Shown in pieces: positions 1 to 7,459 of a DNA stretch of 64,000 nt; position 1 is the stretch's first letter, and the number at the start of each line of letters is the position of its first letter. The notes under the pieces are model-generated. The model searched no databases. It was not told where the DNA came from and saw only the letters and a program-made list of their open reading frames with translations. Position numbers and translations under genes: made by a program. The stretch covers positions 1 to 64,000 of the forward strand of contig CALMII010000004.1 in assembly GCA_937864115.1 (NCBI GenBank), in the 5' to 3' direction. Source of the DNA: an uncultured Steroidobacter sp. Its GTDB lineage: Bacteria; Pseudomonadota; Gammaproteobacteria; Steroidobacterales; Steroidobacteraceae.

Positions 1-236
1 GTAGGCTCGTCCTTCGTTGTATTCGCATGTTGCGCATGCGGGTCTGCTGCCGGCTGGTGCTGTGCTCGCTCTTGTGAATCCTGCTCCGTATGCTGTTGGT
101 GCGCGCCGTGATCCTGCGACTCGGGCTGTGCATGCTGGTCATGTTGACCTTGCTGCGCATGATCTTCGGCAGACTGTACCGCCGTTCCACCGAGCGCCAA
201 CGCAAGAGCGCTCACATAGCCTGCAATCTGCCTCAT
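1..236 (-). CDS. copB: CopB, copper resistance outer membrane protein (N-terminal part, runs off window)
   Basis: Only the first 78 or so codons are in the window. The protein opens with a typical signal peptide (MRQIAGYVSALALALGGTAV, cleavage expected soon after AQSAE-like residues). It continues into a strongly His/Gln-rich stretch with many HAQ, HDQH and HQQH elements, as in the variable metal-binding head of CopB/PcoB. The ATG at 236 overlaps the copA stop codon (ATGA), so the two are translationally coupled. CopB family proteins are outer-membrane barrels that work with periplasmic CopA in copper tolerance. The barrel itself is not in the window, so identity rests on the His-rich head and the position after copA. 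Confidence 0.8.
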   Translation of the reverse strand, partial: MRQIAGYVSALALALGGTAVQSAEDHAQQGQHDQHAQPESQDHGAHQQHTEQDSQERAQHQPAADPHAQHANTTKDEP

Positions 237-2080
237 GTGTTGTCTCCTTGATGCGCTCCATGCTCCGCGACCTCTACTTCGCGAAACATGCCGGCCTCCA
301 TGTGGTAGAGCAGATGGCAGTGATATGCCCAGCGGCCGAGTGCATCAGCGGTCACCGCATAGCTGATGCGCTGTGCAGGATTGACGGTGACCGTGTGCTT
401 GCGAACCTGGAACTCGCCTTTCTCATTCTCGACTTCACTCCACATTCCGTGCAGATGAATGGGATGCGTCATCATCGAATCGTTCACGAGAGTGATGCGC
501 AGCCGCTCACCATGGTTGAACCGCAGCGGTTCCGCCTCGGAGAACTTCTGCCCATCGAATGACCAGATGAATCGCTCCATGTGTCCAGTGAGGTGCAGCT
601 CGATCTCGCGGCCAGGGTCTCGCCGGTCAATGGGGCCGCCGATCGTACGCAGATCGGCATAGCTGAGCACCCGCCGACCGTTGTCACGCAAGCCCACGCC
701 CGGATCGCTCAATGCGGTGTTAGCTTTCTCCGCGCGCGAATCAACCGTCGGCCCGTACTCGCTCGGCGCATGACGCAAAGCCACCGAGTTAGCGTCGCCC
801 TGCTGCATTCCTCCGTGTCCCATGGCTGCATGATCGACCTGCTCACTGGCACGCTGACCACCATGGTTCATCGTGCTGTGATCTACCCCTTGCTGCTCGG
901 CCGGGCCATGGTTCATGCCACCGTGATCCATGCCGCCCATGTCATGAGCCATGCCCATGTCCCCCATCGTTAGGAGTGGGCGCGGATCGAGGGGAGGAAT
1001 CTCTGCTTGCATGCCAGCCGCAGGTGCGAGCGTGCCGCGCGCATAGCCCGAGCCGTCCATTGCCTGCGCAAAGATCGTGTAGGCGCGATCGTCCTTCGGC
1101 TCCACGATCACGTCATAGGTTTCCGCGGTGGCGATTCGGAATTCGTCCACAGTCACCGGGTCGACATCTTGGCCATCTGCGGCAACGACGGTCAGCTTGA
1201 GTCCGGGGATGCGCACATCGAAGATGCTCATCGCGGAGCCGTTGATGAAGCGCAACCGTACTTTCTCGCCGCGCGTGAATAATCCCGTCCAGTTAGTCGC
1301 GGGCGCGACGCCGTTCATGAGATAGGTGTATGCGTAGCCAGAGACGTCCAGGATGTCCGTGGGGTTCATGCGCATCTGTCCCCACATGCGGCGGTCTGCA
1401 ACCGTCGCGCGCCAGCCCTTCTCGCGCACGTCTCGAAAGAAGTCGCCGACGGTCCGCTTCTCAAAGTTGAAGTAGTCACTCTGCTTTTTCAGCGTCGCGA
1501 AGATTCGCTCCGGATCGGTATCGGTCCAGTCGGAAAGTAATATGACGTACTCGCGATCGGCGTGATGCCGCTCGCCTCCGCGCGGCGCGATCACGATCGG
1601 TCCATACAACCCGGTTTGTTCCTGAAAGCGTGAGTGCGCGTGGTACCAGTACGTTCCGTACTGATTCACTTTGAAGCGGTACACATACATGCCACCGCTC
1701 GGAATGCCCTCGAAGCTCACGCCCGGGACGCCGTCCATGTCCGCCGGCACGATCATGCCGTGCCAATGAATCGAGCTTCGTACCGGCAATCGATTCGAGA
1801 CTCGCAGGGTGACGGTGTCGCCTTCGCGCCAGCGCAGAAGCGGCGCCGGGATCTGCCCGTTCACGACGGTGCCGATCCGCGTCTTGCCCGTGAAGTTCAC
1901 GGGCGTCTCGCCGATCTGCAGGTCGAACTCCGTACCGGAGAGAACCGTTTGAGTCGTGCTCTGCGGCCAGGCGAGATTTCGTGGAGCGCCGAGTACGAAT
2001 AGGCCGGCACCCGCGCCAGCAAGAAAATGCCGGCGACTCATTGCCCAAGCCGGTCCGCGTGCTAAATCAACTTTGGTCAT
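233..2080 (-). CDS. copA: CopA, periplasmic multicopper oxidase (copper resistance)
   Basis: A 615-residue CopA/PcoA-type multicopper oxidase, the usual family length. The chosen start (MTKVDLARG) puts a twin-arginine signal (SRRHFLAGAGAG) near the N-terminus; a longer frame reaches 2185 but lies inside the upstream regulator gene. Copper ligands are visible: HWHG and HAHS in the first cupredoxin domain, and HPIHLHG and HCHLLYHME in the last. Between them is a Met/His-rich insert (repeats of the MDHGGMNHG type), thought in this family to bind Cu(I). It acts in the periplasm, probably oxidising or sequestering copper. Its start overlaps the end of the MerR-type gene by 14 bp and its stop overlaps copB. 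Confidence 0.95.
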   Translation of the reverse strand: MTKVDLARGPAWAMSRRHFLAGAGAGLFVLGAPRNLAWPQSTTQTVLSGTEFDLQIGETPVNFTGKTRIGTVVNGQIPAPLLRWREGDTVTLRVSNRLPVRSSIHWHGMIVPADMDGVPGVSFEGIPSGGMYVYRFKVNQYGTYWYHAHSRFQEQTGLYGPIVIAPRGGERHHADREYVILLSDWTDTDPERIFATLKKQSDYFNFEKRTVGDFFRDVREKGWRATVADRRMWGQMRMNPTDILDVSGYAYTYLMNGVAPATNWTGLFTRGEKVRLRFINGSAMSIFDVRIPGLKLTVVAADGQDVDPVTVDEFRIATAETYDVIVEPKDDRAYTIFAQAMDGSGYARGTLAPAAGMQAEIPPLDPRPLLTMGDMGMAHDMGGMDHGGMNHGPAEQQGVDHSTMNHGGQRASEQVDHAAMGHGGMQQGDANSVALRHAPSEYGPTVDSRAEKANTALSDPGVGLRDNGRRVLSYADLRTIGGPIDRRDPGREIELHLTGHMERFIWSFDGQKFSEAEPLRFNHGERLRITLVNDSMMTHPIHLHGMWSEVENEKGEFQVRKHTVTVNPAQRISYAVTADALGRWAYHCHLLYHMEAGMFREVEVAEHGAHQGDNT

Positions 2081-2528
2081 TGCAATCTCTTGATGATTTC
2101 TGCGGTGCTCGCGCCGCGAGCACGACGGATTCGGTGTTTGCTGATTCTTCAGTGAAGCTATCGAGGATGGAGCATCGCCGAGCATCCGACGTTGTCGGCT
2201 CCTCGACTAAATCGCGCAGACATGTGCGCCAGCGCTGGAGCGTTTCGATCTTCCAATCGATGACTCGCAGCTTCTGCTTGGCAACGCCCAGCGCTGGCTC
2301 TGGGTTGATAGCAAGCGCGAGGAGATCACCTGTCTCCTCGAGCGAGAAGCCCAACAGGCGCCCACAGCGAATGAATCTGAGTCGCTTCAGATCGCTTTTC
2401 GAATACTCGCGGAATCCGGAGGGACGCCGGACATGCGGCGCCAACAGACCGGCTTTGTCGTAGAACCGGATGGTGTCGATGCTGACATTGGCAAGCTTCG
2501 CGAGCCGGCCAATCGATAACGTGTGCAT
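2067..2528 (-). CDS. MerR-family regulator embedded in the cop operon
   Basis: 153 residues with a clear MerR N-terminal winged helix (MHTLSIGRLAKLANVSIDTI, then IRFYDKAGLL, RRPSGFREY and LGFSLEE) and a dimerisation helix. The start at 2528 is preferred over 2567 because it begins the conserved domain and has GGAG six bases upstream. The metal-loop cysteines of CueR/ZntR-type proteins are mostly missing: the dimer-helix Cys position is Ala, and only the distal Cys of the C-terminal pair remains (RRCSIL). It may therefore sense something else or have lost metal sensing. It sits between copL and copA on the same strand and overlaps copA, so it is probably co-transcribed and likely controls this operon. 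Confidence 0.85.
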   Translation of the reverse strand: MHTLSIGRLAKLANVSIDTIRFYDKAGLLAPHVRRPSGFREYSKSDLKRLRFIRCGRLLGFSLEETGDLLALAINPEPALGVAKQKLRVIDWKIETLQRWRTCLRDLVEEPTTSDARRCSILDSFTEESANTESVVLAARAPQKSSRDCNDQS

Positions 2529-2675
2529 GGAAGACTCCGCGGACATCTCGCTGCATTCATGCACCAAAGCGCTTCACGCGCGGCGGCGCAGGATTTCAGC
2601 GGATCTTCGGAAGCAAGCGCGTTTGATTGCGGCAGCCGTGCTGCCGCGGCGCATGCCGCGACGATGGAGCGGGCG

Positions 2676-3080
2676 TCAGGCGGGCGGGCGGAAGAGGAGG
2701 AAAACCCGATTCGGCATGTGGCCGACGGTGGCGGAAGAAACGAGAAGTTGATCAAGCGCTGCAACGCTCGCCGGCGCGGGCGTCGCCAGCGCAGACAAGT
2801 GCAAGCACGCACAATCGCACGCGTTCTTACAGCAGTTTGTGTCGTGCGAGCCGGTATCCAGAGGTTTGGCGGTCGCAGCTTCCGAATCGGTCAGTACCTG
2901 AGGCGCGTCTGACTTCGCCGCATGATCCGGACAGGGGACTTCCTCGGTGTGAGCGGCGGCGGCTGCCTCGATATTGCCGGATTCGCTCTGATGTGGCGCC
3001 GCATGCGCCAGCTCGCCCAACGCGAGTCTCGCGATGAGCAGCAGAACGATGGACCAGCACTGAAGAGATTGACGCCGCAC
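2676..3080 (-). CDS. copL: CopL-family metal-binding regulatory protein
   Basis: A 134-residue secreted protein: an N-terminal hydrophobic segment (WSIVLLLIARLALGELAHA), then a low-complexity linker, then a Cys cluster (NCCKNACDCACLHLS) near residues 82-96. Small proteins with this layout precede copAB in Xanthomonas-type copLAB operons and are needed for copper induction of copAB. Here it is likewise first in a copL-merR-copA-copB order. The start is a GTG with no good ribosome site, so the exact N-terminus is uncertain. The family call rests on the Cys cluster, size and position. Confidence 0.7.
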   Translation of the reverse strand: MRRQSLQCWSIVLLLIARLALGELAHAAPHQSESGNIEAAAAAHTEEVPCPDHAAKSDAPQVLTDSEAATAKPLDTGSHDTNCCKNACDCACLHLSALATPAPASVAALDQLLVSSATVGHMPNRVFLLFRPPA

Positions 3081-3163
3081 CCGGTTAGGGTATCGCCCGT
3101 GGCCCGGCGCCGCAATTGCAGCCGGCTAAAGAATTCCCCTACGCCAGTCCGCCGGTCCGCCGT

Positions 3164-3189
3164 GGAATCTGGAGCGAACTCCAGATTCC
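3164..3189. promoter_or_regulatory. Perfect inverted repeat in the cop/csp divergent region (candidate MerR-type operator)
   Basis: Arms GGAATCTGGAG and CTCCAGATTCC (11 bp, perfect) flank a 4-base centre CGAA. It lies between copL (minus) and the Csp-like gene (plus). Reading the minus strand, a TTGCTA box (3197-3192) precedes it and CAGATT lies about 20 bp on. This resembles the overlong-spacer promoters used by MerR regulators, although both boxes are weak matches. It could instead form an RNA hairpin. Confidence 0.5.
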
Positions 3190-3300
3190 CTTAGCAATCA
3201 AGCCGCTTCGAGGAACAACAAAGGCGGTTGCGGATTGACAAAGCACGCCCCCCACCACTCTCACCCGACGTTAGGCATCGGACATCGTAAGGAGACTCGT

Positions 3301-3681
3301 GTGCCGCACGAGACCATGCAAACCTGCATCGACGCGTGTAACGAATGCGCGACTGTCTGTAACCATTGTGCGAGCGCCTGCTTGCACGAAGCCGATGTGA
3401 AATCACTGGCACGTTGCATCGAGCTCGATCTGGATTGCGCCGAGGTCTGCCGAACGGCCACCGGCTTCATGAGTCGCGACAGTGAATTCGCGCATGCGAT
3501 ATGCACCACTTGCGCGGACATCTGCGACGCCTGTGCAGAGGAATGCGAACGGCACGACATGGATCATTGTCGAAAATGTGCCGCCGTCTGCCGCAAATGC
3601 GCTGAGGAGTGTCGCCGGATGTCCGGCCAGGGCTCGACGGCCGGTCGAGGCCAGCGTTCCAGCGCACCGATGCACCAATAG
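3301..3681 (+). CDS. Four-helix bundle copper-storage protein (Csp-like)
   Basis: 126 residues from a GTG start at 3301, chosen because AAGGAG ends six bases upstream; the frame is open further back to 3235. The protein is almost all helix and very rich in Cys spaced as CxxxC along the helices (CIDACNECATVCNHC, CTTCADICDACAEEC, CRKCAAVCRKC). This is the signature of Csp proteins, which fill a four-helix bundle with Cu(I)-thiolate sites. No signal peptide is seen, so it is probably cytosolic (Csp3 type). It is followed 35 bp later by the DUF305 gene and is divergent from copL, which supports a copper-buffering role. Confidence 0.88.
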   Translation: MPHETMQTCIDACNECATVCNHCASACLHEADVKSLARCIELDLDCAEVCRTATGFMSRDSEFAHAICTTCADICDACAEECERHDMDHCRKCAAVCRKCAEECRRMSGQGSTAGRGQRSSAPMHQ

Positions 3682-3716
3682 TCACGGCAATCCCAAAGAG
3701 ACCTGGAGGGAGGACG

Positions 3717-4439
3717 ATGTCTGCCAAAACCATCCGCACTGCGCTGAGCGGCCTGGCCGCAATCTGTTTCATTTCAAGTGCGCTCGGCGAAGAGCCTGGC
3801 CGTGGCCTTACTGCGCGATTCGAGATCGCCTACTTGAAGATGATCGCAGATCACCATCTCTCGGCCCTTCGCATGACGGAATTGGCCGCCGGCACAGATG
3901 CGATGCGCGATCCGGCGATCTCCCCTGAGGAAGGCACTTCACCAACGCCGAACAGCGTAGCGGTCCAAGCGAAGGCGCACTCCCCGGAGCTCAAGTCTCT
4001 CGCACGTCGCAACAACCGCATGCAGCGCGAAGAGATCCTAACGGCGCTCGGCTTCTTGCGCGACTGGTACGGCGTCCAGTATCAGCCACGCATCGACCGC
4101 CGTGGGCAGGCACAGATTGCCTTGTTGGAGCAAGCTCCGGCTGGCGCAGACTTTGATCACTTGTTCATGGAAGTGTTGAGTCGACATCACTATCTCGCAC
4201 TCGTACCCAGCACACAATGCCAAGTCTCGATAGATCTCGATCATCACATGCTGCAGCGCTACTGCTCCGGGATTGTGCATAGCCAGATTAACGACATTTC
4301 CGATATGCGTGAGATGCTGTGTCGCGATTTCTCCATCTGCGACTACCAGCCGCTCGTCGGTTTGAAGGGACGCCATTCCGGCAGTGAGGGTCATGAACAT
4401 GTCGACGCCAATGCCGAATCACCTTCGGTGGAGCCGTAA
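3717..4439 (+). CDS. DUF305-type secreted protein
   Basis: 240 residues starting at an ATG preceded by a strong GGAGGGAGG. A signal peptide spans about residues 1-24 (ending SSALGEE). Two DUF305-like segments follow: MIADHHLSALRMTELA near residue 42, and DHHMLQRYCSG in the second half, each with the paired His and Met that may bind metal. DUF305 proteins often neighbour copper or silver resistance genes, but their biochemical role is not settled. The inter-repeat region is longer than usual. It probably forms a unit with the Csp-like gene just upstream. Confidence 0.75.
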   Translation: MSAKTIRTALSGLAAICFISSALGEEPGRGLTARFEIAYLKMIADHHLSALRMTELAAGTDAMRDPAISPEEGTSPTPNSVAVQAKAHSPELKSLARRNNRMQREEILTALGFLRDWYGVQYQPRIDRRGQAQIALLEQAPAGADFDHLFMEVLSRHHYLALVPSTQCQVSIDLDHHMLQRYCSGIVHSQINDISDMREMLCRDFSICDYQPLVGLKGRHSGSEGHEHVDANAESPSVEP

Positions 4440-4695
4440 GAAGAGGTTGACGGCGAGCTGAGCACGCAGGCGGTCAATCACCTGCACCGCTCTATGATGA
4501 TTATTAGGAACTACCGCGGCGACTTGTAGCAAACCAACGCGCACAGGAGGCGTCGCGCTCGATTCCTGGTCGGAGACCAGCAAGACCCCTTCAGGGTTTG
4601 ATCGTTAGCGCGAGCAGCGGCTCCCGCCGACGGGCATGCGAGGCAGAGTGGAGACGGCTCGGCTTACCGGCTGCAACTGCGGTTTAGTGCACCCG
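4440..4695. other. Intergenic gap
   Basis: Between the convergent DUF305 gene and the small secreted protein. No coding frame with support was seen. Only a very short stem (ACCC/GGGT near 4585) is present, too weak to call a terminator. Confidence 0.4.
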
Positions 4696-4950
4696 CTACT
4701 GCGTCGGCTTCTTCTTGTCTGCGTCCTGCTGCTTCGCCATCTCGCGGCACTTCTTCATCATCGCTTCGTGTTCCGCCGCGGACATGTTTGACATGTCCTT
4801 GCCCTTCATCATGTCATCGCAATGCTTCTTTACCTGAGCTTCATCCATTTGCTTTGAGCCCTGCGGCGGCTTCTCCTCCGCGGCCCACAGGACCGATGAC
4901 CCGACGAGTAACAATACCAATGAGGCCGTGCTTATGGTGCGCGTGATCAT
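4696..4950 (-). CDS. Small secreted Met/Lys-rich protein of unknown function
   Basis: 84 residues with a clear signal peptide (ITRTISTASLVLLLVGSSVL, cleavage after WAA). The mature part is highly charged and Met-rich (DDMMKGKDMSNMSAAEHEAMMKKC) with two Cys and several His/Asp, so metal binding in the periplasm is plausible. GGAG six bases before the ATG supports the start. It sits alone between the copper genes and the mer locus. I do not recognise a named family. Confidence 0.7.
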   Translation of the reverse strand: MITRTISTASLVLLLVGSSVLWAAEEKPPQGSKQMDEAQVKKHCDDMMKGKDMSNMSAAEHEAMMKKCREMAKQQDADKKKPTQ

Positions 4951-5436
4951 GGTGATCTCCGAATCTGGTGGCCGGACAATCGCGGCGACTTCGTCCCAAA
5001 CTCAAGCCGACGGACGAAACAACAACGAGCGACACGTGCGGAAGTTCACCTGCGAGTTTCACCCGAATTTTCGGAGAAACTGGCTCCCAGCATGTCATCG
5101 CCTGATCCCAGGGCTCCTGACGCTGTCCGCGCGAATTTCCGTCGCAAAGCAACAAATAGCGGCGCAGCCGCTAACCGATCAGGTTGTTGGCTCAGGCAAG
5201 GTCATCGAGCTTGCGACGGTAGAATCTCGTGGTCACGACCGAGGCCCTCGTAGAGAACCCAGGTGAGATCGCTAAAGAGAAAGCGAGATAGCGCCACATG
5301 CGCGCTCGATTTGCTCTCCACCGGCCTCAGTCATGTTCCGTTCTCCCTCGCTGATGAGCTTCGCCAAGCGCGCCGATTGACGATGCCCAATTCACGTCGA
5401 ATTGAAATCAAGATGAGCGTGTGCGAAGAGCCGGTC
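4951..5436. other. 486-bp stretch with no supportable gene
   Basis: Short frames exist on both strands, but none has a ribosome site, a recognisable domain or a good length. A minus-strand frame near 5210-5320 has some protein-like character and might be a gene remnant, but I cannot name it. Confidence 0.4.
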
Positions 5437-5910
5437 CTAACCTGTATTGGTATCGCGCTGCAAGCGTCGCGATGAGCGTCCCGAGCCGTTCTCGCGAAAG
5501 AGCGTCTCGAGCAGTGGGCATTCGCGCCGATCGCCCTCTTCGCACAGGGCGATAGTCTGTGTAAGCACCCGCTGCATGCGCTTCAAGTCCGAGATCTTCT
5601 CACGCACATCGGTGAGATGCTTGGTTGCGAGCGAGCGAGCCCTGGCGCATGACGGTGGCTGTTCGTCAGCGAGTCGCAGGAGCGCCCGAATCTCTTCCAG
5701 CGTAAAGCCGAGCTCACGCGCGCGCCGTACGAACGTGAGCCTCTTCACATGAAGTTCTCCGTAGACCCGGTGTCCGCCCTCGGTACGCGGCGGTGACGGC
5801 AGCAGACCGATGCGCTCGTAGTACCGGACCGTCTCTATGTTGACCGCGGCTCGCGTCGAAACTCTCCCGATTGTCAACTGCGCGGGCTTCGTAGCCGCTC
5901 GCTGATTCAT
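5437..5910 (-). CDS. merR: MerR, mercury-responsive regulator
   Basis: 157 residues. The winged helix (LTIGRVSTRAAVNIETVRYY) is followed by the MerR dimer helix. The three Hg(II)-binding cysteines are present: Cys in PPSCARARSLA (the Cys82 position of Tn501 MerR), and the pair in ALCEEGDRRECPLLETL (Cys117 and Cys126 positions, loop one residue shorter). The start has AGGA five bases upstream. It is divergent from merT, and the operator lies between them. MerR binds there as a dimer, repressing without mercury and activating with it. Confidence 0.95.
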   Translation of the reverse strand: MNQRAATKPAQLTIGRVSTRAAVNIETVRYYERIGLLPSPPRTEGGHRVYGELHVKRLTFVRRARELGFTLEEIRALLRLADEQPPSCARARSLATKHLTDVREKISDLKRMQRVLTQTIALCEEGDRRECPLLETLFRENGSGRSSRRLQRDTNTG

Positions 5911-5920
5911 GCGATTCCTC

Positions 5921-5951
5921 TTGAACCTGTAGCCACTACAGGTTCTAGTCT
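5921..5951 (+). promoter_or_regulatory. mer promoter/operator
   Basis: TTGAAC (5921-5926) and TAGTCT (5946-5951) are separated by 19 bp, the overlong spacing typical of MerR-activated promoters. A perfect dyad lies inside: AACCTGTAG (5924-5932), three bases, CTACAGGTT (5936-5944). It sits between merR and merT and faces merT. Confidence 0.88.
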
Positions 5952-5981
5952 ACGCTCGTCCCAGTTTCGGTGAAGTGCGAG

Positions 5982-6389
5982 ATGACCACAGCGACGAACG
6001 AACCCACTAGCCCGGTGCAGCCTACGCCCGCGCAGCGCAGCAGCCGTGGAAGTCTTCTGGCGGTAGGCGGACTTTTTGGTGCGCTCGCTGCGTCCTCGTG
6101 TTGCGTGCTGCCGCTCGTCCTGTTCAGCCTCGGGATCAGCGGAGCTTGGCTCGGGAATTTGACTGCCCTTGCTCCCTATCAATGGATCTTTGTCACGATC
6201 ACCATCGCGTTTCTGGCGGCAGGATTCCATTTCGTGTATCGCCGCCCGACCGTGGACTGTGCAGACGGAGCGGCCTGCGCGCGCCCGCTGCCAAGTCGAC
6301 TCGTCAAGATCGCGTTGTGGGTTGCCACAGCGTTGGTCGCAGCAGCCCTCATGTTCCCCTTCATCACGCCCGTCTTGCTTGGCGCCTAG
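5982..6389 (+). CDS. merT: MerT, mercuric ion transport protein
   Basis: 135 residues from ATG 5982 (an in-frame GTG lies four codons earlier at 5970). There are three hydrophobic segments. The vicinal Cys pair in the first membrane helix (SSCCVLPL, residues 40-41) and the cytosolic-side pair at about 93 and 99 (VDCADGAACA) are the Hg(II) relay residues of MerT. It moves Hg(II) from MerP across the inner membrane to MerA. It is the first gene of merT-merP-merB-merA, directly behind the operator. Confidence 0.95.
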   Translation: MTTATNEPTSPVQPTPAQRSSRGSLLAVGGLFGALAASSCCVLPLVLFSLGISGAWLGNLTALAPYQWIFVTITIAFLAAGFHFVYRRPTVDCADGAACARPLPSRLVKIALWVATALVAAALMFPFITPVLLGA

Positions 6390-6405
6390 CACTTAGGAGA
6401 TTTCG

Positions 6406-6693
6406 ATGAATAGAATTGCACGCGTCATCACTATTTCCGCGGCGTTGCTGGTCAGCTCAGCGTCGCTCGCTGGCGAACGCACCGTGACGCTAGCCGTGGA
6501 CAAGATGAACTGCGCGAGTTGCCCTTATATCGTCAAGCGAGCTCTCTCGCGTGTCGCGGGCGTGAAGCACGCCAACGTTTCCTTTGAGGAGAAGAGCGCT
6601 ACGGTCACATTCGATGACACCGTCACCGCAGTCGACGGCCTCACCAAGGCAACAGGCGATGCCGGCTTCCCGTCTCATCTTGTCGAGAAGTAA
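6406..6693 (+). CDS. merP: MerP, periplasmic mercury-binding protein
   Basis: 95 residues: a signal peptide (ISAALLVSSASLAG) and one heavy-metal-associated domain whose metal motif is MNCASCP (Cys36, Cys39). This is the usual MerP size. GGAG lies six bases upstream of the ATG. It hands Hg(II) from the periplasm to MerT, encoded 16 bp upstream. Confidence 0.95.
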   Translation: MNRIARVITISAALLVSSASLAGERTVTLAVDKMNCASCPYIVKRALSRVAGVKHANVSFEEKSATVTFDDTVTAVDGLTKATGDAGFPSHLVEK

Positions 6694-6700
6694 GACTCAC

Positions 6701-7459
6701 GTGAGCAACGATGCTCAGCACTGCTGCGGGCTTGCGCCTGTCGCGGCACCTCGTCCGTCCGACGTAGTCTCGCCGCGCACCCGAGAGGCTCTGCTCGCAA
6801 TCGAGAACGCGGGCGCTCTCATCAGTTGGTGCGGACTGTCTGTTGAGGACGACCGCGTGCGGATTGCCCTTCTGCAAATGTACGCCGAGCGGGGACGCGC
6901 GCCGGCGATCGTGGATCTGGCTATACGAGTTGGACTGAGCGCATCGCAGTTGGAAGCAACGCTTACGAGTCTTGAGGTGCGGGATGTCATCGTTCGCGAC
7001 AACGATACCGGTCGGATCGTCGGTGCGTATCCGTTCACCGAAGCACAGACCGAACATCGCGTTGACTTGGGTGCACAGACCTTGAATGCCATGTGCGCGA
7101 TCGACGCGCTCGGCATTGGCGCCATGTACGATCGAGACGTTCGGATCCGATCGACCTGCAGACTGTGCGGGACCTCCATCGAGATCGCGACCTTGAATCG
7201 CGGCAGGGAACTCGCCTACTGGACGCCCGAGATGGCGATCGTGTGGTCCGGCATAAGCTATGAACACGCTTGCGCGGCGAACTCCTTGTGCAAGGTCCTG
7301 GCGTTCTTCTGCAGCGATGAACATCTTGCGGCCTGGCGGCGGCAACAAGCCAACGAGTCTCCCGGTTTTCGGCTGTCCATGGAGGAAGGGCTCGAAGCAG
7401 CCCGAGCAATCTTCGAGAGAAGTCTGAAGACAGGGCCAAGCGGAGCGATCACGACATGA
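6701..7459 (+). CDS. merB: MerB, alkylmercury (organomercurial) lyase
   Basis: 252 residues from GTG 6701, seven bases after the merP stop. The catalytic set is visible: Cys132 and Asp135 in MCAIDALGI (Cys96/Asp99 of R831b MerB), and Cys197 in NSLCKVLAFF (Cys159 position). It cleaves carbon-mercury bonds, giving Hg(II) to MerA, so this locus is broad-spectrum. The last four bases overlap the merA start (ATGA). The N-terminal 25 residues, with an extra CC pair, are longer than in classic MerB. The start could be a few codons further in. Confidence 0.93.
   Translation: MSNDAQHCCGLAPVAAPRPSDVVSPRTREALLAIENAGALISWCGLSVEDDRVRIALLQMYAERGRAPAIVDLAIRVGLSASQLEATLTSLEVRDVIVRDNDTGRIVGAYPFTEAQTEHRVDLGAQTLNAMCAIDALGIGAMYDRDVRIRSTCRLCGTSIEIATLNRGRELAYWTPEMAIVWSGISYEHACAANSLCKVLAFFCSDEHLAAWRRQQANESPGFRLSMEEGLEAARAIFERSLKTGPSGAITT

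Noticed and set aside
17..973. Plus-strand frames opposite copB and copA
   Set aside because: They mirror the codon pattern of clear minus-strand genes and have no family features.
4580..4600. Terminator-like stem ACCC/GGGT
   Set aside because: Only four base pairs and no T-run.
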